From GCA-2862545 sp047609825 (GTDB lineage Bacteria > Myxococcota_A > UBA796 > GCA-2862545): a stretch of 22,880 nucleotides of DNA. The number at the start of each line of letters is the position of its first letter. Positions within the stretch are counted from its first letter, which is position 1. Under the pieces are notes generated by a model. The model did not search any database. It saw only the letters and a program-made list of their open reading frames with translations, and was not told the DNA's origin. Below are positions 1 to 6,750 of this stretch, piece by piece. The DNA is taken from assembly GCA_047609825.1 (NCBI GenBank), contig JBLFXJ010000097.1, positions 1 through 22,880 on the forward strand. Direction: 5' to 3'. Position numbers and translations under genes: made by a program.

Positions 1-345
1 TCCCTGCGGGCCGGCCGGGCAGCAGGGCTCGCTCTACGAGCGAGTGATCGGGGTTGCGGGTGTCACCGGATCCGAGCGGGTCTCAGTGCACGCATACACA
101 CTGGCGTCGTGGAGAGCACCATCAAGCAGCTCGGCGCCCGCATGAAGGGCGCAGGCATGCGGTGGTCGGTGGAGCGCGGCCAGAACGTGCTGGCGCTTCG
201 GTGCCTCTTGCTCTCAGATGGCGGCTGGGACCGCTTCGCGGTGAGGGTCTGCGAGGCCCGCGAGGCCACCACCAGCCTCCATGTGGGGGCCATCAGTCCC
301 ACGAGAATCGTGACGGCTCATAATGCCATGCGGAAGGCCTCATGA
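1..345 (+). pseudogene. Transposase C-terminal fragment (ISKra4-like)
   Basis: The frame is open from the window edge to the stop at 343-345. The stretch from about 97 to 240 reads TGVVESTIKQLGARMKGAGM, then RWSVERGQNVLALRCLLLSD. This has the layout of the C-terminal end of ISKra4-type transposases: a G-x-VVES segment, a basic xRMKxxGMRW segment, and a final GQ-x-LxLR helix. The residues before about 95 and the roughly 35 after the D-G-G-W-D-R-F segment do not look like the family, so this may be a degraded end and not just a gene cut by the window edge. No terminal inverted repeat was identified. The family assignment comes from pattern memory only. Confidence 0.5.
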
Positions 346-430
346 TTGAGGACAAGCGGGTGTTTGCCCAAGGGATCTGCACCCATCGCCGGCCGAACGG
401 TAGCACGTCGCATGTCGTCCACGGCCGTCC

Positions 431-444
431 CGATCCGGGGACAG
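431..444. repeat. Direct repeat copy 1, CGATCCGGGGACAG
   Basis: This 14-bp sequence recurs exactly at 2154-2167. The two copies bracket the abiE operon, one about 155 bp before its start codon and the other immediately after its stop. The core GGGGACAG appears a third time at 3882-3889. GGGGACAG-type motifs are often found near REP-associated or IS elements, but no such element is intact here. Confidence 0.6.
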
Positions 445-542
445 AGGGGTGGCCGGATCGCCCATCGTGTGGATCGGGATTCGAAGCGGTCGCTTCCGGC
501 TGAAGCCCCAAGAACCCGGCCTCGGCTCCTGTCTCGGCTCTC

Positions 543-571
543 TTGCCCAAGGACTCTCAAGTAGCTAAACT
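543..571 (+). promoter_or_regulatory. Putative promoter of the abiE operon
   Basis: TTGCCC (543-548) and TAAACT (566-571) are separated by exactly 17 bp. Each matches the sigma-70 consensus at four of six positions. Transcription would begin near 578, which rules out an ATG at 543 and favours the ATG at 600 as the start of abiEi. Confidence 0.35.
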
Positions 572-572
572 G

Positions 573-588
573 TCTCCAACTGCGGAGA
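573..588. promoter_or_regulatory. Inverted repeat, possible AbiEi operator
   Basis: TCTCC and GGAGA form perfect 5-bp arms around a 6-bp centre. The repeat overlaps the predicted transcription start and lies just before abiEi. AbiEi antitoxins are known to autorepress by binding inverted repeats in their own promoter, so this is the natural candidate site. The arms are short and chance occurrence is possible. The GGAG half could also serve as a distant ribosome-binding site. Confidence 0.3.
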
Positions 589-599
589 TTTCATACCGA

Positions 600-1184
600 A
601 TGGCCCGTCCACTCACCGAAGTTCCCCTCGAGGCCGGAAGGGTCTACCGCACCGCATACCTGCGGCGATGGGGCAGCAACCCGACGCGGCTGTCCCAACG
701 GCTCGAGGCCCAAGGGCTCGTCCAGAGGCTCGGTCATGGGCTGGTCTACGCACCTCGATCCAGCCGCTTCGGCCCGGTGCCTCCCTCCGATGAGGCCCTG
801 CTGGCCGCCTTCCTCGATGGCACCCCCTACGTCGTGACCGGACCTCCACGATGGAACGCCCTTGGCCTGGGAAGCACGGCTCTCTTCGCCCATCCGCTGG
901 TCTACAACACGAAGCGAACCGGCCGCTTCACCCTGGGCGGGCGGACCTTCGACCTCCGGCGGGAGGCGTTCCCCGCGGAGCCCACCCCCGAGTGGTTCGT
1001 GATCGACCTGCTCCGACATGCCGACGACGCGGGAGTGGATGCACACGACCTGGCCCGGCCCCTCGGCGACCGCGTCGCGGCCAAGCGTCTCGATCCCGAT
1101 GTGCTCTTCGATATGGCAACTCGGTTCGGTGGTCGCCGCGAGCAGGACCTCGTTCGCCATGCGGTCGAGGACCTCGAGGCGTGA
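600..1184 (+). CDS. abiEi: AbiEi-like antitoxin of a type IV toxin-antitoxin system
   Basis: This 194-residue protein, counted from the ATG at 600, has an N-terminal winged-helix-like part (about residues 12-52: RTAYLRRWGSNPTRLSQRLE, then a G-L-V-x-R-L-G-H-G-L-V-Y wing). A larger C-terminal part follows, with Y-V-V-T-G-P-x-x-W-N-x-L-G-L and a beta-rich stretch. This is the two-part plan of AbiEi antitoxins, in which the winged helix binds the promoter and the C-terminal domain neutralises the toxin. The downstream gene begins at GTG 1181, overlapping this stop codon by GTGA, which indicates translational coupling. An in-frame ATG at 543 exists but overlaps the predicted -35 box. Identification rests on fold-like motifs plus the neighbouring AbiEii, so the pair is firmer than either gene alone. 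Confidence 0.75.
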   Translation: MARPLTEVPLEAGRVYRTAYLRRWGSNPTRLSQRLEAQGLVQRLGHGLVYAPRSSRFGPVPPSDEALLAAFLDGTPYVVTGPPRWNALGLGSTALFAHPLVYNTKRTGRFTLGGRTFDLRREAFPAEPTPEWFVIDLLRHADDAGVDAHDLARPLGDRVAAKRLDPDVLFDMATRFGGRREQDLVRHAVEDLEA

Positions 1185-2152
1185 GCTTCATCCACGAGGA
1201 CCCCGATTGGGTCGACGTGCTCCGCATCGTCGCGACCACCGTGGACCGCGACCTCGGCATGATCGAGAAGGACTACTGGGTGTGCCACTCGCTTTGGGCC
1301 ATCCACCACCAAGGCTTCGAGGTGTGGTTCAAGGGTGGCACGTCTCTGTCCAAGGGCTTCGGGCTCATCGAGCGGTTCTCGGAGGACATCAACGTCCGGA
1401 TGGACGCTGGGTCCGTCGAGGGGCTGGTCGACCCGGCCCTCCCCTGGGAAGACAGCAAGAAGAACCGTCACAAGAGAGGCATCGCTGAACGAGACGCCTG
1501 GTTCGACCAGCTCACGAGCACCATCGACATCCCCTCGTGTGAGGTGGGGCGAAACCGTGTGGGTTCCGATGATCGCGTTCGTGCCGCATGGCTCGAGGTG
1601 GTCTACCCCGCCCACCACACGGCGAGCCTCCCGCCCGACATGCGACCCTTCGTGCTCTTGGAGCTCGGACAAGCCCGCGTAGCGCCGTTCCTCGAGAGGA
1701 ACCTGTCGTCGTGGGTACACGACCACCTCGAGGCTACCGCCCAGCTCTCCGAGTTCGAGGACAACCGGCCGCGAGACGTCCGGTGCATCCATCCCTGGGT
1801 GACCTGCCTGGAGAAGCTCGAGGCCATCGCTCGCAAGTTCCACCAGGGCAAGGCCGCTCCAGACTTCGTTCGCCACTACGAGGACTGTGCCCACATCGTC
1901 GCGGCGTGGGACAGCCTGCCACCACCGGAAATGGCGGTGCCGGCTCTGGTCGCGGCCTTGGCCACCGAGGACAAGAAGCGGATGCCGGAGCCCGGCCACG
2001 CGGCCTTCAACGTCGCTTTAGATGACCCTCGCTGGAGGGATATCCAGGACGCTTGGGAGCGGATCGGGCCGATGTTCTGGGGACCCCGCATCGAGCTCGC
2101 AGATGCCTGTGCCACCATCCGAGCCTTCCTCGCCACGCTTCTCCGTGAATGA
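1181..2152 (+). CDS. abiEii: AbiEii/DUF1814-type nucleotidyltransferase toxin
   Basis: This 323-residue protein starts at a GTG that overlaps the abiEi stop. It shows I-E-K-D-Y-W-V (residues 28-34), then F-K-G-G-T-S-L-S-K-G (50-59), followed by R-F-S-E-D-I-N-V (65-72). Further on are K-L-E-A-I-A-R-K (212-219) and R-H-Y-E-D-C (231-236). These are the conserved blocks of the AbiEii/MenT superfamily, whose members transfer nucleotides to RNA targets and cause abortive infection or growth arrest. The usual metal-binding signature is D-x-D, but here it is D69-I-N71, so the second acidic residue is missing. The open reading frame extends upstream to 851 through abiEi, but codons before 1181 are out-of-frame shadow. 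Family membership is clear; activity is uncertain because of Asn71. Confidence 0.85.
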   Translation: MSFIHEDPDWVDVLRIVATTVDRDLGMIEKDYWVCHSLWAIHHQGFEVWFKGGTSLSKGFGLIERFSEDINVRMDAGSVEGLVDPALPWEDSKKNRHKRGIAERDAWFDQLTSTIDIPSCEVGRNRVGSDDRVRAAWLEVVYPAHHTASLPPDMRPFVLLELGQARVAPFLERNLSSWVHDHLEATAQLSEFEDNRPRDVRCIHPWVTCLEKLEAIARKFHQGKAAPDFVRHYEDCAHIVAAWDSLPPPEMAVPALVAALATEDKKRMPEPGHAAFNVALDDPRWRDIQDAWERIGPMFWGPRIELADACATIRAFLATLLRE

Positions 2153-2153
2153 G

Positions 2154-2167
2154 CGATCCGGGGACAG
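2154..2167. repeat. Direct repeat copy 2, CGATCCGGGGACAG
   Basis: This is an exact copy of 431-444. It begins one base after the abiEii stop codon, so the two copies delimit a block of about 1.7 kb containing only the toxin-antitoxin operon. Confidence 0.6.
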
Positions 2168-2224
2168 GCGGGTACACACTCCACCATCCTCGGTGTTCTT
2201 CCGAGGTCAGTAACTATCGGTTCA

Positions 2225-2296
2225 ATGTCTAAGAAACAGAATGACACTGATATCACCCTGACCACCGAAGCCTGGAAGCCGGCATTGGACCTCTGA
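2225..2296 (+). pseudogene. Probable out-of-frame 5' end of the next gene
   Basis: An ATG at 2225 opens 23 codons, MSKKQNDTDITLTTEAWKPA then L-D-L, ending at TGA 2294-2296. The +1 frame is open from 2262 and reads E-L-G-Y-Q-R-L-K-T-A-W-R-T-H-A from 2295 straight into the gene annotated from 2382. Skipping the T of the TGA after CTC joins the two pieces into one continuous protein. This is either a one-base insertion or a +1 recoding site. No strong ribosome-binding site precedes 2225, which lowers confidence. Confidence 0.45.
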
Positions 2297-2381
2297 ACTC
2301 GGTTACCAGCGGCTGAAAACCGCATGGCGAACCCACGCAACGGAGGACGCCATCTCCGAAAGCATCCCAGCAAGAGAAGGG

Positions 2382-3653
2382 GTGGGACTCCTGGTAGGGG
2401 CCTACAACTATTGGAAGCGGCGCTACGGGCGCGGGTGGGGCCTCACCTGGTTCCTGGCTGCCGAACTCATGGAGCGCTTCCACGCGAGCCACGGTATCCG
2501 CGCCGTGGTCATCCAGCGCGACGGCATGGGCTACTACGGGATTGGACTCCAGCTCGTTCCCTGCAGCGTTCATCGCGAGGGGGCCGACCTAGGTCGGTTG
2601 ACGATGTCGGGGGATGTTGAGAACTGGGTCACCGGTAGTCCCGGCGACCACGGGCTCGAGCTGACCACCCGCGCCAAGAGCGAGCCCATGGCATCGCTCG
2701 TGCGAGAAGCCATCGCGCACCTGGGGCTAGGACCGGTGCCGCCGGCTTCCCACATTGGCTGTCGGCACCACCGCCGGGGACCCTCTGCTGTCCTGGTCTT
2801 CCAGCTCGCAGCTCGCCTGGCACTTCGGTACGACCAGCGGGTCTACATCGACAACGACTACGTGGCGATGCGTGCCGGCCGCGAGCTCGACCCCCACGCT
2901 GACCAGAAGGAGTCCCCTGGCTGGACCCTGATCTGCGCTGGCGATCGAGCGGTGGTTCTCGCCAACGATGGCCGCGTTCTCCAGCCTCGAGGGGCCGCCT
3001 CGTTGTGGCACCGCTTTATGTCCGGAGAGACCAACGCAAACCTGGACGCCTGGCTGGAAGCGGAACTAGGCCTCACTGGGGCCCTCCAGTCCCGCGGCGG
3101 GTCAGCGATGTACACGGCGCAGATCCACAGTCATCGGTACGCTGCCTGGTGTAGTGCTCGCGCGTCGGGACGAGGGCTGGCGGGGTCGACCAACACCGCC
3201 ATCCGGAACGCGTTGGAGGCATCGGACCTACCCTCCGTGGTCAGCGGCCCCGCGTCGTCATGGCCCTCCAGCCCGGAGGCCTTCGACGAAACGCATCGAC
3301 ACTGGTGCGAGCAGATCCTGGCAGCGCTTCATCAAGCCGGTATCGCGACAGCCTCCTTCGGCAGGGCCGCCAAGATCGTGGCCATCTACCTGAAGACCCG
3401 CGTGGTGTGCGGCGGTATGGCCGACGGCGGGCTGGGCCAACTCGCTCACCCGCCCATCGACCGCCTACTCCTCCAGGCCCTGGCCAGGGAACCCAGCTTC
3501 TCGAAGTCGCACCGCTCTCTCTGGAGACACACCAAGTGGACGGAGCTGGACGCCGACAGCTACGCCGAGATCATCAGAAGCCTGCGCACCGAAGGCCTCG
3601 ACACGGGTGGATTCTGGCGCGTCGAGACGTGGTGGACCGGGGACACTGGATGA
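2382..3653 (+). CDS. Uncharacterised protein of the AbiE island
   Basis: I do not recognise this protein. It has 423 residues from the GTG at 2382, but the frame is open back to 2262 and the upstream residues look like real protein, so the true N terminus is probably in the segment starting at 2225. There is no signal peptide or membrane segment. Notable parts are an aromatic/basic N-terminal stretch (N-Y-W-K-R-R-Y-G-R-G-W-G, residues 9-20), R-D-G-M-G-Y-Y-G-I (46-54), and a C-terminal domain with S-F-G-R-A-A-K-I-V-A-I-Y-L-K (325-338), A-H-P-P-I-D-R-L-L-L (355-364) and a Trp-rich end (G-F-W-R-V-E-T-W-W). The middle stretch links two apparently separate domains. It lies on the same strand as abiE, 229 bp downstream by the GTG start, between transposase remnants. 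A defence or mobile-element role is suggested by position only. Confidence 0.6.
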   Translation: MGLLVGAYNYWKRRYGRGWGLTWFLAAELMERFHASHGIRAVVIQRDGMGYYGIGLQLVPCSVHREGADLGRLTMSGDVENWVTGSPGDHGLELTTRAKSEPMASLVREAIAHLGLGPVPPASHIGCRHHRRGPSAVLVFQLAARLALRYDQRVYIDNDYVAMRAGRELDPHADQKESPGWTLICAGDRAVVLANDGRVLQPRGAASLWHRFMSGETNANLDAWLEAELGLTGALQSRGGSAMYTAQIHSHRYAAWCSARASGRGLAGSTNTAIRNALEASDLPSVVSGPASSWPSSPEAFDETHRHWCEQILAALHQAGIATASFGRAAKIVAIYLKTRVVCGGMADGGLGQLAHPPIDRLLLQALAREPSFSKSHRSLWRHTKWTELDADSYAEIIRSLRTEGLDTGGFWRVETWWTGDTG

Positions 3654-3943
3654 GGCCGCTTTGCATGCCGATATGTCCAAGGCGGCCCCCGGAGCCGCGC
3701 ATGTCGACCCGCACAAACGGCAACAACGCAGATTCAACCGCACATCTTCACACGTATATCAATATATGGACCTGGCTGCTGAGCAACCTCGGAAGCTCCG
3801 CCCTGACAGGACTCTCGCCGTCTTCGTCACGGGTCTCGAGAAGACACTGACGCCCAGGATCGTCCATCGCCGTCCCCATGTGGGGACAGGGCTGACAACG
3901 AAAATTCGCCGGCGAACCACCCAGCCTCGTCGATGGCAGCGGA
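3654..3943. other. Non-coding stretch with a short hairpin
   Basis: I see no convincing gene here. It contains an AT-richer patch near 3755-3770 (TATATCAATATATGG) and a perfect hairpin, GTCCCC-ATGT-GGGGAC, at 3872-3887. The right arm of the hairpin continues into the third GGGGACAG of the window. The stretch ends in the IS91-like remnant. Confidence 0.5.
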
Positions 3944-4075
3944 GCCTTGGTGCGCTACACCGCGCGGGCGGCGGTGTCGCGGCAGCGCCTGTCCGTCGAC
4001 GAGGACGGCCGGGTGTGCATCCGGTTCAAGCAGCCGTGGCGCTCCGGGCGAACCGTACGGCGTTCATCGCCCTGA
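3944..4075 (+). pseudogene. IS91-family transposase remnant
   Basis: The frame reads A-L-V-R-Y-T-A-R-A-A-V-S-R-Q-R-L, then D-E-D-G-R-V-C-I-R-F-K-Q, then P-W-R-S-G-R-T, before a stop at 4073-4075. This matches the late conserved block of IS91-type rolling-circle transposases, which follows the pattern L-x-R-Y-x-x-R-P-P-x-x-x-x-R-L, G-x-V-x-x-x-x-K, W-x-D-G-T. Everything upstream (Y1/HUH catalytic part) is absent and the normal continuation is lost, so only a scar remains. The family call is from the pattern alone. Confidence 0.55.
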
Positions 4076-4236
4076 GATGGCAGGTGCGAGGCGCCCGCGG
4101 GCCTCCCAGGTCGGCGGTGTGCGTGGGGCCGTGAGGGGACGCGACAGCGCACCGCGTGGGTGAGGGCGGTGGCTCTCGACGCGCACGTGCGCCTGCGACG
4201 GGCCACGCGCCTCGCTGCTCCCGCGCGAGGGTCTGA

Positions 4237-4710
4237 ACCGGCGGACCGGAGCCTGACATCACCCTGGGCGTGTATGGCAACGCGCTGGACGAGGAGGGCC
4301 CTACCTGCGTCCGAATCGACGGGCCCCTGGCAGGCGGCGGCGAGCTGGCCGACCGCATCGGGTGGCAGGCGATCGACGACACCGTGCTCTCTCACAACGG
4401 CCAGTTCTCGGCCGTCGCCGACCTCGCCGGCGACGGCCTGCCCCAGGTCGTGCTCACCGGCGACGGAGGCTTCGGGGAGCCTCGGCTGCTCCGCGTGTAC
4501 GGGAACGGTGCCGGCGCGGTCCGACCCGAGGAGGCGCTGTTCCAGGCCCATGGGGAGATGCCCGACGAAGGCGCCTTCGGCACCTCTCTCGGGGTCGTGG
4601 GCGACGTCGACGGCGACGGCGGCGAGGAGATCGTGGTGTCCGACTGGGTGCCTGATCTCGCCACCGGCGCCCTGTACCTCCTACCGGGAAGTGCCCGATC
4701 GGGGGTCTGA
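4237..4710 (+). pseudogene. FG-GAP/integrin-alpha-like repeat protein fragment
   Basis: The frame is open from 4237, after a stop at 4234, with no credible start or signal peptide. It contains two FG-GAP-like units: F-S-A-V-A-D-L-A-G-D-G-L-P-Q-V-V and F-G-T-S-L-G-V-V-G-D-V-D-G-D-G-G-E-E-I-V-V. The D-x-D-G-D-G-x-x-E/D loop is the calcium-binding signature of such beta-propeller repeats, which occur in secreted surface proteins. The first residues, T-L-G-V-Y-G, read as the middle of a repeat, so the 5' part has been lost. The reading frame ends within the palindrome at 4702-4714. Best seen as a dead 3' fragment, or an internal fragment cut at both ends. Confidence 0.55.
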
Positions 4711-4714
4711 CCCC
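4702..4714. repeat. Palindrome GGGGTCTGACCCC at a gene-fragment boundary
   Basis: GGGGTC and GACCCC form perfect 6-bp arms around a single T, and the TGA in the centre terminates the FG-GAP fragment. Such motifs commonly occur in REP-like or IS-derived sequences, so this may mark a rearrangement junction. Confidence 0.4.
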
Positions 4715-4936
4715 GTTTGGTGACAGGTGTCGGCTACGGCTGGGGTACGCCCGACCCCTGCCGCCCCTCCCCGCCGTGTGATGCCGTCCCTGCGGCCCCA
4801 CGCCCTCTGGCGAGGTCTCGTATGTCTTGTCTGCACGTTGTACAGCACAGCACTCCCGAGACGTGGGCCCGTCCTCTCTCTCGGCCGACCCCTGTGGGTC
4901 CGGCCTGGTCCCCGCACGTTCCTCGGCGAGGTCTCC
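4711..4936. other. Leader region of the peptidoglycan hydrolase gene
   Basis: No gene is supported here. The 11-mer GGCGAGGTCTC occurs at 4809-4819 and 4925-4935, each followed within two bases by ATGTC. The second copy supplies the GAGG ribosome-binding site and start codon of the hydrolase; the first precedes an ATG at 4822 with no sensible product. This may be a partial duplication of the initiation region. Confidence 0.4.
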
Positions 4937-6750
4937 ATGTCCGGCAAGAAGCGTCGTCCCGGCGGTCGTCAACAGCGACGGCAGAACATCTTCAAGCGCG
5001 TCCAGCGCTGGCGCGATCGGCAGGAAGGCTCAGAGGTCTCCAGCCCCTCGCCTGACCTCGACGATGGCGGTCCGGAGCTGGACACGCCGCTGCTCGATCA
5101 GGTGCAGGAGTTCGGCCAGGACAACCAGCCCCCCGCTCCAGGCGTAGACGGCCCGGCGGCCGAGCCCGCCCGGGTCGAGGGCCCGCTGACGTTCACCCGC
5201 GAGGTGTACCAGAAGCACCAGGGCCAGACCGGCGAGATGGAGATGGACACCGCCGGCATGGAGGGCGAGATCGAGCCGTTCCAGGAGCACTGGGCGGCGA
5301 ACCAGGGCCGGTACGAAGGCGTCGCGGCCCAGACCGGCATCCCGGCCGAGCTGGTCGCCGCCATCCACTGGCGCGAGGGCAGCGGCAACTTCGGCACCTA
5401 CCTGCACCAGGGCGACCCGCTGGGCGTGGCCGCGGTGAACTGGCCGACCGACATCCCCGTGTTCCACAACTGGGAAAAAGCGGCGGTGCATGCCCTGCAG
5501 ATGAAAGACAGCATCCGCCGCGACCTCGGCCTGAACGAGAACAGCACCGACGTGGCCGCCATGGCCACCTTCGCCGAGTACTACAACGGCCTGGGCTACC
5601 ACAACCGCGGCGCCGACAGCGCCTACGCGTACTCGGGCACCGACCAGTACGAGTCGGGCAAGTACGTGGCCGATGGCGTGTATGACCCGAACACGGTGGA
5701 CCGTCAGGTGGGCGTGCGCGCCCTGATGGACGCCATCGACGCCGACTTCGAGCAGACCGCGGCGGTCGGCGACATGGCCGGCAGCGGCTTCGGCAAGCAG
5801 CTCCTGCGCCAGGGGGCCTCCGGCGAGGACGTGCTGCAGATGCAGCAACTGCTCAACGAGCAAGGCGCCGACCTCGAGGCGGACGGCGTGTACGGCCCGC
5901 TCACCGCCGGCGCGGTCCGCGACTTCCAGCGGGCGAATGGCCTCGAAGTCGATGGCATCTGCGGCCCGGTCACGGCCTCGGTGCTGCTCGGCAACGGCAT
6001 CCCCACCCACGACAACCCCGCTCCCCAGGAGGGCGGCGGCGGCGTGACCAGCGGAGGCGGCGCGGTTCCCACGAGCGAAGGCCTGGCCGGCGAGCGTGGC
6101 GCACTGGCCGCCAAGTCCGCCCGGATGGAGCTGGTCGAGGGCCAAGGCGAATACGGAAGCGGAACCTGGGAGACCGGCGGCGCGAACCAGGGCGCGATGG
6201 TCAACGAATCCAGGCGGCCAACGGGGCGGCGACCAGCTCCGACTACCCCTGGTGCGGCATGTTCGTCGGCTACAACTTCGCCAAAGCCGGCATTCGCAGA
6301 GAGATCGTGCGCAACCTCGTGTTCTGGTCGGGCTACCGCCTGCACGAGTTCTTCGAGAACGGCGCGTATGTCGGCACATCCCAATCCCAGGCCGGCGATT
6401 GAATCGAGGGCCACAAGAGCGTGCACCTGGCTGCCGACGGTGCCACCCGCAAGGCCCAGCTCGACGGGTTCGGGCCCCAACCCGGCGACATCGTGCTGTT
6501 CCGCTCCGACTACAGCCACGTGGCCATGGTGAGCGAATACGACGCCGCCACCGGCAACCTGATGATCATCGAGGGCAACCGGGGCGACAAGGTGCAGGCC
6601 ACCGTGTACGGCTCGGGCGATGACCAGATCACCTACATCAGCCGGTTCAATGACTCCGACTACGGCGAGCCAGTGAACGCGGCCGTGGCCCAGGCGGCCG
6701 ATCCGAGCGTGAGCCACCGCAACGTGTCCGGGGCGGTCAGCACCCAGTGA
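4937..6750 (+). pseudogene. Three-domain peptidoglycan hydrolase with frameshift and internal TGA
   Basis: The ATG at 4937 is preceded by GAGG at a good distance. The N terminus is Arg/Lys-rich (M-S-G-K-K-R-R-P-G-G) with no signal peptide, then Pro/Asp-rich. Residues about 113-270 form a phage-endolysin-like lysozyme domain (A-I-H-W-R-E-G-S-G-N-F-G-T-Y-L-H-Q-G-D-P-L-G). Residues 284-352 are a PG_binding_1 domain, and about 395-570 a CHAP amidase/peptidase domain with W-C-G-M-F (Cys440), S-H-V (His528) and E-G-N (Asn548). One base is missing at about 6206-6210, where GAATCCAG should be GAAATCCAG, and TGA 6400-6402 replaces a likely Trp in A-G-D-W-I-E-G. Restored, the protein would be about 604 residues. 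The lack of a signal peptide suits an endolysin, or an effector delivered by a secretion or contractile system. As read, only the first two domains are made. Confidence 0.75.

Noticed and set aside
851..1180. N-terminal extension of AbiEii back to 851
   Set aside because: It overlaps the whole second half of abiEi in another frame, is Arg/Pro-rich, and the GTG at 1181 overlapping the abiEi stop is the natural start.
3872..3887. GTCCCC-ATGT-GGGGAC hairpin as a terminator of the unknown gene
   Set aside because: It is more than 200 bp after the stop codon and has no T-tract; more likely part of a repeat element containing GGGGACAG.
4727..4936. N-terminal extension of the hydrolase to 4727
   Set aside because: It has no clear homology-like pattern; the ATG at 4937 has a well-placed GAGG.
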